DNA of 64,000 bases, from contig CANUEZ040000024.1 of the NCBI GenBank assembly GCA_948099385.1, positions 19,852,001-19,916,000 on the forward strand. The letters run 5' to 3'. The DNA is from Fasciola hepatica (Eukaryota; Platyhelminthes; Trematoda; Plagiorchiida; Fasciolidae). The notes beneath the pieces are model-generated. The model was not told the origin of the DNA. It made no database searches and saw nothing but the letters and a program-made list of their open reading frames with translations. Numbering within the stretch: the first letter of the stretch is position 1; each line of letters begins with the position of its first letter. Of the stretch, positions 1 through 8,640 are shown piece after piece. Made by a program: the position numbers and the translations under genes.

Positions 1-1140
1 GCCACGTAGTTTAAGTGACGCAACTCACGTGGTGAGTGGTTATTGGTTCGACCGTGAAAAGCATACGTCAGTGGTTTGTGATCGATAAAGGTGACGACTT
101 GTTTGCCTTCAAGAATATGTCAGAAATGTCCAACAGTACCGTAAACAACAAGTGGCTCCCGACTAAACGTAGAATGCTTAGCTTCAGCTGGTAGGAGACG
201 ACGAGAGAAAACGGCCAACGGTTGCCATTGTGATGTGGACAACTGCTGGAGCACTCCATTTATGGCTTTGTTGAAGGCATCGGTGGCTACACTCAATTGA
301 GCTTAAGCGTCGAAATGAACGAGCAAGGTAACAGGAGCCAAGGCGTCTTTAACTGCATTGAAGGAAATTTCAGCCTCCTTGGGTAATTCTGTTGTACCAT
401 CCTTAGCACCACGAAGTAAATTTGTCGACGGCCGCACCAAGTGAGCACGGTTTGGGATGAAAAGCCGATAACAGCTTATCATCCCGTTGAAACGACGAAC
501 GGTGACTAGTGCGAGGCAGTGGAAAGTCAAGAAGGCCTTGTATCTTTTGGTCCAAGGACTAAATACCAGTTCCATCAATCTTGTGGCCTAAAATCTTAAC
601 TAACTTTTGCTTAATTATATACTTTTGTCCGCACTGACGGTGACACTGTGAGCGGCCAAAAGCTCAAACAACTGACGTAGGTCATGCCTCTTTGCATCTT
701 CAGATTCACTGATGGGTGTAAAACCGTCTACGTGGGCGAAAACGAAGTTTAAGCCCCTGGTAACCCGGTCAATATAAAGCTGAAAAGTTTCTGCAGCTTT
801 GTGTAGACCAAACGGTATTAGTCGGAATTCAAACAGACCAATGAGATGTTGTTAACGCCGCCTTAGGTCGATCCTAATCTTGTGATAATCACGTACCAGA
901 TCTATTTTGGAGGACAAGGGAGCGCTGTCGGGGTTGACCGTGATATCTCCAGTCTATGGAATGGGGTACCTACCTGGGAAAGTAGCTTCACGGAGGGTTC
1001 TACAATCTCCAAATTGTCGCCAGTCTCCTGACCGCTTAGGAACTACAAGAAGAGGTAAAGCCCAGGGATTACCTGATGCACGAATAAAACCCAGTCCAAG
1101 CTTGTGCCAGAACCAGCTCGCACTATTTTAAGCTTGTGGG
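1..1140 (-). pseudogene. Ty3/gypsy reverse transcriptase-RNase H remnant
   Basis: Decayed pol of an LTR retrotransposon, read leftward. The frame at 578-303 gives the connection region (RRFNGMISCYRLFIPN, then a variant of PLTNLLRG). Frames at 300-68 give an RNase H stretch with sequences like QWQPLAVFSRRLLPAE and HKPLTYAF. Residues related to the RT palm (IGLFEFRLIPFGLHKAAETF) can be read near 900-800. There are many frameshifts and stops, and the window edge cuts the 3' end. It appears to be one element with the gag-protease remnant at 2290-3211, because both are minus strand and in gypsy order. Dead copy; confident as gypsy, less so on exact limits. Confidence 0.8.
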
Positions 1141-1737
1141 GTTCAAGCTAACGTGCCCTAGTAACCAAATTATCACTTTTCCCCAACCTTTGGGTAAACC
1201 TGGGGCATGCTCCTAGCTTGCCCCACGGGGCTGTCCCAAGTTTGGAGCCATCCCCCGGTTTACATCATGGGGCAATACTGGGTCATCTTTAGAGGTGCTC
1301 CGAGTTTTTCAGTACAAATCTTAGGGAAGCTCCACCTCTGCCCCAAGTTCGCCCCATGCCAGTCCCATGAGTCAAACTTGGATCGTGCTACTTCGCGAAA
1401 CTGGAGGATCTGATGTGCTAATGTGATGGCCTACCGAGCTGGTTCATGTAGGTAGTACGAATGTTGGGTGCAGCGCTTCTGGGTATGCAATTGTTATGTC
1501 ACCGAACAAGTGCGAACCGGTCGTTTTAAGTAGAACAGGACTGGTCGGGCTAGAATCAACCGAAATCCTATTCACAGATGAATCGGTGACAAGACCTGAC
1601 CTTCTGAGGGCCGCAAGGCGGCGCGCGACATGCTGCTCAAAGGTCGCACTGTTTGAAGTTTGACAGATTTACCATGGCGGAGTATTTCGTACCACTCAAG
1701 CTGAACGGTATGCAGCAAATCTGAACTTTCTAAACGT
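1141..1737 (-). other. Spacer of the same gypsy remnant with a GC-rich block
   Basis: Positions 1416-1737 on the minus strand read a degraded stretch resembling the protease-RT linker of gypsy elements (YPEALHPTFVLPT, then GHHISTSDP). Positions 1141-1415 do not match the expected start of the RT. They are rich in short CCCCA and TGGGG words (for example near 1180-1270). This looks like about 270 bp of foreign sequence inserted into pol, but no ends or target duplication were recognised. Confidence 0.4.
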
Positions 1738-1827
1738 CCCGCGGTCTACCTCCCAGATCACTGTCAATACAAGATGCACAACGCAAACAAGACCGGTATC
1801 CTGAACACTTTCGCTTGCCAGGTGGTC
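1738..1827. repeat. Left copy of an imperfect ~88-bp repeat flanking a solo LTR
   Basis: The sequence starting GGTCTACCT near 1743 resembles the stretch immediately right of the solo LTR (2136-2225), at roughly two thirds identity by eye. Both share AGATGCA and a later CTTGC/GCTTG block. The LTR sits between the two copies, so the apparent 4-bp target duplication GGTC also coincides with a repeat boundary. Confidence 0.35.
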
Positions 1828-2135
1828 TGTAGCGGTAGCCAAGTTCAATCATACTTTTACCACGTTTAATGTTTAACTGAACACTGACTGCCAAACACGG
1901 TTGCCATTTGACCGTTGCTCTTGCGCAAGCTCTCACGCACGCTCCCAAATACACGCCAACCACTATCTCTCCCAACCGCCTTCTCGCTCTCACGGGGCGC
2001 GGAGAATACTGTTCTGGGTAACATATTCGTATAGTGCCGAGCATTAGAGTAACGTGCAGGTGGTCTACTCAGTACTAAAGACCGAAGCAAGTGTTTACTA
2101 AGGAAACCGCGAAGTAAGGTCTAACAAACCTTACA
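1828..2135 (+). mobile_element. Solo LTR, same family as the 3212-8640 element
   Basis: 308 bp starting TGTAGCGG and ending CCTTACA. It is clearly related to the reverse complement of the LTRs at 3212-3519 and 8333-8640, with about 10% differences by eye. It is flanked by GGTC on both sides (1824-1827 and 2136-2139), which fits a 4-bp target duplication. No internal region accompanies it, so it is a solo LTR left by LTR-LTR recombination. It is in the opposite orientation to the surrounding minus-strand gypsy body. Confidence 0.85.
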
Positions 2136-2225
2136 GGTCTACCTTCAAGCCCGCTGGCAATGTCAGATGCAGGATACCGTCAAGATTTGTATTTTGAACC
2201 CTCTTGCTTCTCCCCACTGCCCCTT
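2136..2225. repeat. Right copy of the imperfect ~88-bp repeat
   Basis: Begins GGTCTACC directly after the solo LTR and aligns end to end with 1743-1823. Together they suggest the LTR entered an older tandem duplication, or that the host stretch was duplicated with the insertion. Confidence 0.35.
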
Positions 2226-2289
2226 TAAACGGTTAGCTATATTCCGGCCCACCGGTAACATTCAGATAACTACATAATCACACGATCCG

Positions 2290-3211
2290 GGACAATTAGA
2301 GATTTGGCCTCATCTCGTGTACTACTCCAAGACTTAAAGAGGACCCACGAGACGTTTGCTGCGAGAATCAACCAAGAGGTTGAAGTGACACGGGAAATCA
2401 ATACCAAGTGGGGCATTTTAAACACCTGCAACAAAGAAGACCCAACGGAAATTTCTATGGGGGCCAAAACCAATTGTCTTCCAAATTTGTCCGTGAGTCT
2501 GTAGGGAAGTACCATTGGCCGCACCTAAGTGGGAGAAGAAAAGCATATATAAATTTTGAGCTGAAAGTGGGAGCACACTAACTTCAAAATCTGTGTATGC
2601 GCTGTAGAGTGTCCCTGAATTATGGCCGATAATGTAGAATAGGCGACCGCACTGGCCAGTAGCGTCCGCTGGAGCAACGCACCGGCGTCCTCGTTCCCCC
2701 GACTGGCAGGGGCCATGACACAGAAAGGAGTGCGATAAGGCACCTTAGAACGGTACCCATGATGATGCCAACAAACAGCGTCAGTTGATGTTAGCTGAAT
2801 GGGAATTCTCATACGGTTTCTGCTGAGAAACTTGTTTGGGCCAAACTATTTGCCAGGTGATGCCTGGGTTGGACGTCTAAATGATGACACATTGAATGTC
2901 TTGGTCTTTTTGGCAAGATCATTCGCAGCGGCTGTTAAACAGGCCATAACAGACTGAGTTGGTGAGGAAATCTCCCGATCGACATCTGGCTCGTAGGCTT
3001 CCCCAGTTTTGTCAGCAAGCTTTTGGAGACCTTCTTCTGTGGACGTACAAATAATCTTCTGCACGTGCTGGGAAGACGTTGGGGCCAAGTGACCTACAGG
3101 AGATAATTATCGGTCCTAAAACAGCCCGCATGTGCCGAAGCAACTGCGTAGGATTGCTATCTTCGAGCTCGGTCTCTGCAAGCAAACGGACAATCAGCTG
3201 TTTGTCAGGCA
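2290..3211 (-). pseudogene. Gypsy gag and protease remnant
   Basis: Minus-strand fragments in gypsy order. Positions 3211-3012 read a Gag helix region (MPDKQLIVRLLAETELEDSN, then TQLLRHMRAVLG). It continues in another frame over 3088-2846. Around 2790-2720 a finger resembling the CsRn1 C-H-C-C type appears (CWHHHGYRSKVPYRTPFC). Around 2640-2290 there is a protease stretch with EVSVLPL, NFRWVFFVAGV, GIDF and HFNLLVDSR. The frames are broken by indels and stops. Gag ends exactly where the LTR at 3212 begins, showing that the 3212-8640 element, or a rearrangement involving it, interrupted this one. Confidence 0.7.
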
Positions 3212-3519
3212 TGAAGGGTCGGTTAGACCTTACTTAGTGGTTTCCTTAGTAAACACTTGCTTCCGTCCTTCGTACTGCGTGGACCACCTGCACGTTACTC
3301 TAATGTGCGGCACTGCACAAATATGTTAACCAGAACAGTATTCTCCACGACCCGTGAGAACGAGAAGGCGATTGGGAGAGATAGTGGTTAGCGTGTATTT
3401 GGGAGCGTGCGTGAGAGCGTGCGCAAGAGCAACGGTCAAATGGCAACCGTGTTTGGCAGTCAGCGTTCAGTTAAACAATAAACGTGGTAAAAGTATGAAC
3501 GAAGATGGCAACCGCTACA
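3212..3519 (-). repeat. 3' LTR of the 3212-8640 element
   Basis: 308 bp. In element sense it starts TGTAGCGG at 3519 and runs to 3212. It is identical to the 5' LTR over about 262 bp but carries 7 differences in the terminal 46 bp at the genomic edge (3212-3257). The terminal dinucleotide CA is retained on the element strand. Confidence 0.92.
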
Positions 3520-3973
3520 GGGGTCTCCTCCTAGAAGTTCGACGGATTCGGGCTTCGATCATGACGGTAGGCCGGAAATATTTGTCGTCCAGGAACTCCT
3601 CGTAGCTTGCCCGTTGGACTATTGGTGACGTCGAGCGACTACCGATGAGTTTACCGGTGCCTGCACCCTCGAGGTCCGGTGTGTGTCGGTCCAACTGTGT
3701 TTTGGCGCCCACGGGTCTCATACGCATGCCAGCACGAAGATGCCGTGTCAGGTCCATCCAAAAGGGCGTCCAGTTGTCTTCTCCAGTACCTCGCAGACCA
3801 ATCGTCCCGTTGTCCAGAGAGCGGTTGGCTAATTGAACGTGCATCGGAGTCGGCGAGGCTACGGATAAAGCCGATGTGACTGTGTAGATCCGTCTGAGAG
3901 AGGGCAAGGTAAACTGGAACAAAATAGCGCCTGAGGGCGCCGGCGGATGTTGGACCGTAATAACAACACACAA
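3515..3973 (-). other. 152-codon open frame between integrase and 3' LTR
   Basis: An uninterrupted minus-strand frame starting MCVVITVQHPPAPS at 3973 and ending just inside the LTR edge. It is basic and has no recognised domain, signal peptide or membrane span. The corresponding region of the 45003-51259 element has no matching frame. It may be 3' untranslated sequence that happens to be open, or an accessory or env-position ORF. I do not recognise a function. Confidence 0.2.
3520..3534 (-). promoter_or_regulatory. Polypurine tract (plus-strand primer)
   Basis: Element-sense CTAGGAGGAGACCCC directly before the 3' LTR. The same place in the 45003-51259 element reads AGGGGAAGACCCC, so the motif is conserved between two distant relatives. 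Confidence 0.7.
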
Positions 3974-4097
3974 ACGATGTTCGGTGTTGTTGTAGTCGCT
4001 AGGAGACCAGAAGAAAATGAAATCATAACTACCGATTTTGATTTCTCGGGCCTGTTGTTTGGTGAACCCATGGTGAACTTCCCAACTTATTGCTAAC

Positions 4098-5243
4098 AGT
4101 CGGTTGTAAACATCGTCACGAAATCGGCGAGGTGGACGGGGTTTCGTAGTTGGCGACCGCGACGGCTACTTCGCGTTGCGGGTACGGTTGAAGAATCTGA
4201 TGGACTAGCTGCCGAGTCCTCACTAGGCGTAATTGGGGGTGGTTCGAGTGGCAATTCGCTCGATGCAGGTGACTGAGCGACTTGAGCGGGTGTAAATTGG
4301 CCGAGCGGCTTGCACTCAATGACGGCAGGCTTCAGACGGTCGATAGATACGATGTCGTGTCGTCCGCTGATGTCTATGACGAATGTTTTGCCCCACTTTT
4401 CATCACCCGAAACGGGCCAGTGTATGGCGCCTGTAGTGGTGATCGAACGCCATCGACGCGAAGGAATACATGAGTAGCGGTTCCTAACGCAGTTAGGACA
4501 TAACTTGTAGACTGTTGTTCACGCGGCGGACTGGCCTTGAGCACTCGCATGTGCTGCGTAAGGCGCTGAGCATAGTCACCGTAGTCGAAAGTCACGGTTG
4601 GTGAGGGGGCTACTAACTCCCCAGGTAGACGAAGTGTACAGCTATATACTAGTACGGCCGGTGTTGTGTGTAACTCCTCCTTAACGGTACTACGCAGGCT
4701 TAAGAGTGCTAATGGTAGTGTTTCACTCCAAAGGGGGTTACCGTTTGCTCGAAGGGCGGCTTTTAATTGCCGGTGGAAACGCCGAACCATACCATTGGCC
4801 TGAGGGTGGTAAGCTGTCGTCTTAACGTGTTGGCAACCGAGCGTAGCGAGTAGGCTGCCGAAAGCGCCGTCAAAGTGTGGACCGCGATCGGTTGTTACTA
4901 TTGCCGGGCAACCGAAATGACTAACCCAACCGGTCAGAAAAGCTTTCGCGGCCTCTTCCGAGGTGGGACGAGGGATAGGGATGGCCTGCGGCTAGCGAGT
5001 AAAACGATCCACGCATGTAAGTATGTAAACGTACCCAAGCGATGGTGGAAGTGGTCCTCCGAGGTCGACGTGCACATGATGAAAACGTGTTTCAGGTTCT
5101 GGGAACATGGCTAACGCCGCCCTAGTGTGCCTATGGATCTTAACACGTTGACACTGCAGACAAGCACGAGCCCATTGACGGACATCTCGTTTGACATTGT
5201 GCCAAACAAAACGCTCAGTTATCAGTTTCACCGAGGCAGTCAC
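4098..5243 (-). pseudogene. Integrase of the 3212-8640 element
   Basis: Would insert the cDNA into host DNA. The frame from 5243 reads the N-terminal zinc-binding part (FVWHNVKRDV, then ARACLQCQRVKIHRH) and the first catalytic region (HVHVDLGGPLPPS, aspartate present). A TAG replaces the usual Trp after CVDRFTR. Beyond it the minus strand continues with PTSEEAAKAFLTGWVSHFGC, a TDRGPHFD stretch holding the second aspartate, and YHPQANGMVRRFHRQLKAAL, where the usual catalytic Glu of MVERFH has become Arg. The C-terminal core has YTGPFRV, then a frameshift near 4390, and it ends in a basic SRRGRQLRNPVHLADF tail near 4100. Inactive copy. Confidence 0.82.
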
Positions 5244-5282
5244 AACAGGATGAGCCAGATTATGGAGTGTCAGGAAAGTAGG

Positions 5283-6732
5283 TTAACGGTGGGCAGCAGG
5301 AACTACTGGCCTAGGGCGGCCTTGTGACAAATCGCACACGATGGTATTCTGGGAAGCTGGGATAGGCACTGTGGTTAAACGCAAAGAACCGTTTTGTCGA
5401 AGTTGTTCGATGTCAGGGTCCATAGTTTGAGCCTGTGCCATTGCGTCCAAGTCGATGTTAGGCGTCTGTGACAGACTTAGTTGATATACGCGCGATAAGG
5501 CGTCTGCGACGGGATTAAGTACCCCAGAGACGTGTTGTATGTCCACAGTAAACTGTGAGACAGTCTAAGTGGTGAATCTCGCGTGGTAAGTGTCGATCGG
5601 AAGCTGACTTCAGTGCGTAAAACAAAGGCTCATGGTATGTAAACACCGTGAACGAACGGCCCTCGAGTGCGTGTCGAAAATGACGGATTCCCAAGTAGAT
5701 GGCTAATAACTCTCTACCGAACGTGCTGTACCTTGATTCCGCGGGTTGTAGGCGCTTGGAGAAGATTGCTAAAGGTTGCCAAGAGTCATCTACGAACTGT
5801 TGCAGTACTGCTCCAACCGCTGTGTCCGAGGCATCCGTCACTACCGGAATAGGAGCCAAAGGGTCGGGGTGTGTAAGGAGTGTTGTGTTGGCGACAGCAT
5901 CTTTGACCAAGGCGAATGCGGCTTGTGCCGTGTCGGGAAACACGAACTTCCGCTTACCTCCGCGCAACAGGTCGGTGAGGGGTTGCATCATTTCCGCACA
6001 GTGAGGGATAAATCGGCGGTAGACACTCACCAGGCCGGCAAACTGACGCAACCGGCGTAAAGATTGGGGTTCAGGGTAGTCGCGAATAGCGGAAACTTTA
6101 TCTGACAGAGGGCGGATACCCGAGGATGAAATAGAATGTCCTATGAAGGCGACGTCAGACCGGCCTAATTCGCATTTCGCGATATTGATCGTAACGCCGT
6201 GCTGGCTAAGGCGTTCGAAAAGTGCCCGTAAGTGTGTAGCGTGCTCTTGCTCTGAAGAACTCGCCACCAAAATATCATCCACGTATACGTAGACATTTTC
6301 CAAGCCACGAGTTGCCTCGTGCATGAACCGCTGAAAGGTCTGGTCTGCATTGCTGAGTCCAAACGGCATTCGCAGAAACTCGAACAGCCCAAAAGACGTA
6401 GTGACGGCTGTTTTAGGAACATCGGCCTCTGCTTCCTGAATCTGGTTGTACTCACGACCTAAACCGATACGGCTGAAGACGGACCAACCTGATAAAGACG
6501 AAGTAAGATCCTGTATATGGGAAATCGGGTGTCGGTCAGGGACGGCGACTTTGTTAAGCGCTCTGTAATCACCACAGGGTAGCCAGTCGCCGCTAGACTT
6601 AGGAACCATATGAAGGGGTGAAGCCCAAGGGCTACTAGAAGGGAGTATTATACCCAGTTCTAGCATATGTTCGAATTCAGCCTGTGCAACACGAAGCTTG
6701 TTTGGCGCTAACCGACGCGGCCTACTGAACAC
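5283..6732 (-). pseudogene. Reverse transcriptase-RNase H of the 3212-8640 element
   Basis: Polymerase that copies the element RNA. One open frame of 405 codons runs 6732-5515. RT motifs are GDYRALNKVAVPDRHP (residues 54-69), motif A as SRIG (87-90, normally SRID), RMPFGLSNADQTFQRF (121-136) and YVDD (150-153). RNase H follows with TDAS (299-302) and ELLAI (341-345). The third acidic site reads TYHEPL (365-370) where the family has TDHKPL. A frameshift near 5550 moves the tail into 5546-5283 (HVSGVLNPVADALSRV). Loss of the motif A Asp and the RNase H Asp predicts no activity even without frameshifts. Confidence 0.88.
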
Positions 6733-7322
6733 TGGGGGTCCCTTATATCGATATGGTGAGTGACACTGGTGGTCACTGCTGGGAGAGGCCCGGCCTGCCG
6801 AAACATGGCCGGGTAGGCGGCGACGAGTTCGCCATAAGGTTGGTGTGCCGGTCGTTGAACGTAAAAGAGCGTGACGTGATTCACTCGCGAATTATGACCC
6901 GCAACAGCGGGATTGGTCTGACGATGCACCACTCTGCGGCGCCGTGCATCGACTAACAAGTCAAAGTGCTGCAGGAAGTCAATGCCCAGAATTGGGTACG
7001 GGACGTCGGCATTGATGAATACCCAACGAAAATTACGCTTTAAACCCAAGTTTAAGGTGAGCGACCGCTGGCCAAACGTTGGGATGGCCGTGCCATTGGC
7101 AGCGCTTGGTGTTTGGGCCTGCGGTGTGCTATTGTCGCCTTTCGCTCGGGGGAGGACGCTCACTTCGGCACCGGTATCTACAAGGAATAGGTTATTTGAA
7201 ATAATGTCCCTAACGTTCAAAAGACGACTATTGGTGTGATACCCGGCTTCGTGGGTCGCCACCACGGGCTGGGGGGTTAGTTTCCCTGATGAGCACCGGG
7301 AAACGTACACCCTGGTTCGCAT
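6708..7322 (-). CDS. Gypsy aspartic protease (start of pol)
   Basis: A 204-codon frame overlapping the end of gag in another frame (7277-7322), as expected if pol is made by ribosomal frameshifting. The active-site LVDTGAEVSVLP is at residues 48-59. [20 protein letters not shown] is at roughly 131-150. It ends at 6708 because one base is missing near 6745: the related element at 45003-51259 reads [11 protein letters not shown] without a break here, while this copy reads RDPQCSVGR. The frame therefore fails to join RT. The catalytic DTG is intact. Confidence 0.85.
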   Translation of the reverse strand: MRTRVYVSRCSSGKLTPQPVVATHEAGYHTNSRLLNVRDIISNNLFLVDTGAEVSVLPRAKGDNSTPQAQTPSAANGTAIPTFGQRSLTLNLGLKRNFRWVFINADVPYPILGIDFLQHFDLLVDARRRRVVHRQTNPAVAGHNSRVNHVTLFYVQRPAHQPYGELVAAYPAMFRQAGPLPAVTTSVTHHIDIRDPQCSVGRVG

Positions 7323-8095
7323 CGTTTGGCTCCCTCGCCGAAGCGACTGTGGTATTTACAATACCCTTCTTTTGAAGAGCCAAAACGTCGTCGCAGTGAC
7401 GGACTACGGAGCCTAGGTGAGCGTGCGCGGTGCCGCTCCTGTGACCCACTTCTAACTGCTAGGCGTTGCAGGCTCGCGTCAATTCTAGACAAAACTGACG
7501 CGAGGTCATTAGATGTTGGCAGGGCAGGCACCGTTGTGATGGGGGACCTGGTTACTCCAGCTACAGTGGGGTTGTATCGTGACATAAAGTCATCAGCTAT
7601 CGCTGCAGTTTCCTCCAGCGAGCATTTGCTCGTGGCACTTAGTAAAACTGGAATATTATGCGGCAAACGCTGCAGCAAAAGTTCCCTTAAGAGCGGGTAC
7701 CCGCCTACCGTCGGTCCTCTCAAGCGCTGCATCTCACGCAGCAGTTCGGAGGGCTTCCTACTTCCAAGCTCAACGTTTTGAAGTTGTTGCATACGTTGGT
7801 CTTGCGTTGGGGTCGTGCGGGCAATGACAGCCTCCTTTAACGCCTCATAGCTTCGGGAAGAGATTATTACGTCCCTTACTTGCATTGTGACCTCTGGCGG
7901 GAGGCGGCCTGCTACCCACCTGAAACGGCTGGCGTCGCTGGTTATACGGCAGTTTTCGAATTCTAACTCGACCAGCGTGAACCAGAGTTCTGGATCAGCA
8001 GGTGTGAATGCCGGTATGTGCAGCGTGATCGCCCCAACGGTGGGGTCTGGGCAGGGTTTCCGTTCAGTGGACATAGCGATTGCTTTATAGAACAC
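7277..8095 (-). CDS. Gag of the 3212-8640 element
   Basis: 272-residue structural protein that would package element RNA in cytoplasmic particles. The likely start is the ATG at 8095, or MSTERKPC seven codons later, which is nearer to homologous starts. The body has the helical Gag core (WFTLVELEFENCRI, near residue 37; VAGRLPPEVTMQVRDVI, then QLQNVELGSRKPSELLREMQ). Near the C-terminus an Arg/Ser-rich stretch is followed by CKYHSRFGEGAKRCEPGC (about 246-263), the C-x3-H-x10-C-x3-C finger typical of the CsRn1 clade instead of CCHC. The frame is open throughout, the only undamaged gene of this element. Confidence 0.9.
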   Translation of the reverse strand: MFYKAIAMSTERKPCPDPTVGAITLHIPAFTPADPELWFTLVELEFENCRITSDASRFRWVAGRLPPEVTMQVRDVIISSRSYEALKEAVIARTTPTQDQRMQQLQNVELGSRKPSELLREMQRLRGPTVGGYPLLRELLLQRLPHNIPVLLSATSKCSLEETAAIADDFMSRYNPTVAGVTRSPITTVPALPTSNDLASVLSRIDASLQRLAVRSGSQERHRARSPRLRSPSLRRRFGSSKEGYCKYHSRFGEGAKRCEPGCTFPGAHQGN

Positions 8096-8313
8096 AGACG
8101 GGAAAAGAAACCAACGATCAATGGGGCACTATAATCGTCGCGAGAAAAGAACAAAAATCACGACGAACTAGACACCAAAAATATGTATGGACAAAAAAAA
8201 TTATTTGGTAAACCGACCAAAAATTCAACAGATAGGGAAACGATAAAACACAAAAACATACGCAGACGGGACCTTCAACGGTAGAAAACAAGGAAACTCA
8301 CGTGACCTGAGGA

Positions 8314-8330
8314 TCACGTCGGGCTCACCA
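8314..8330 (-). promoter_or_regulatory. Primer binding site, tRNA-Trp-like
   Basis: Element-sense TGGTGAGCCCGACGTGA lies two bases inside the 5' LTR. It resembles the complement of a tRNA-Trp 3' end as used by CsRn1-type elements (family knowledge), with about one mismatch. The other complete element has the shorter match TGGTGAGCCCGAAC. Confidence 0.75.
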
Positions 8331-8332
8331 AT

Positions 8333-8640
8333 TGTAAGGTTGATTAGACCTTACTTCGCGGTTTCCTTAGTAAACGCTTGCTTCCGTCCTTCGTACTGCG
8401 TGGACCACCTGCACGTTACTCTAATGTGCGGCACTGCACAAATATGTTAACCAGAACAGTATTCTCCACGACCCGTGAGAACGAGAAGGCGATTGGGAGA
8501 GATAGTGGTTAGCGTGTATTTGGGAGCGTGCGTGAGAGCGTGCGCAAGAGCAACGGTCAAATGGCAACCGTGTTTGGCAGTCAGCGTTCAGTTAAACAAT
8601 AAACGTGGTAAAAGTATGAACGAAGATGGCAACCGCTACA
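8333..8640 (-). repeat. 5' LTR of the 3212-8640 element
   Basis: 308 bp. In element sense it starts TGTAGCGGTTGCC at 8640 and ends CCTTACA at 8333 next to the primer site. Its U5 end resembles the solo LTR at 1828-2135 more closely than its own partner LTR does. It should contain the promoter; no clear TATA box was recognised. Confidence 0.92.

Larger units (their letters stand above)
3212..8640 (-). mobile_element. CsRn1-type Ty3/gypsy LTR retrotransposon, full-length but defective
   Basis: A 5429-bp element transcribed leftward. It has two 308-bp LTRs, a primer site, gag, protease, RT-RNase H, integrase and a polypurine tract. The C-H-C-C Gag finger and a primer site resembling the 3' end of tRNA-Trp place it with the trematode CsRn1 clade of Ty3/gypsy elements (known family features). 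The domain order PR-RT-RH-IN confirms Ty3/gypsy. No 4-bp target duplication is present: GGCA precedes 3212 and AGAT follows 8640. Lesions include a frameshift between PR and RT, loss of catalytic residues in RT and RNase H, and a stop in integrase, so it is not autonomous. Confidence 0.92.

Noticed and set aside
3212..3519. Infectious retrovirus (env gene) interpretation of the gypsy elements
   Set aside because: No signal peptide, membrane span or envelope-like frame was found between integrase and LTR.
3354..3605. Plus-strand open frame over the 3' LTR, and its mirror at 1730-2090
   Set aside because: Both are antisense or shadow translations of the LTR and are not conserved as protein.
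7326..7781. 151-codon plus-strand frame opposite gag
   Set aside because: Antisense shadow of the well-supported minus-strand Gag.
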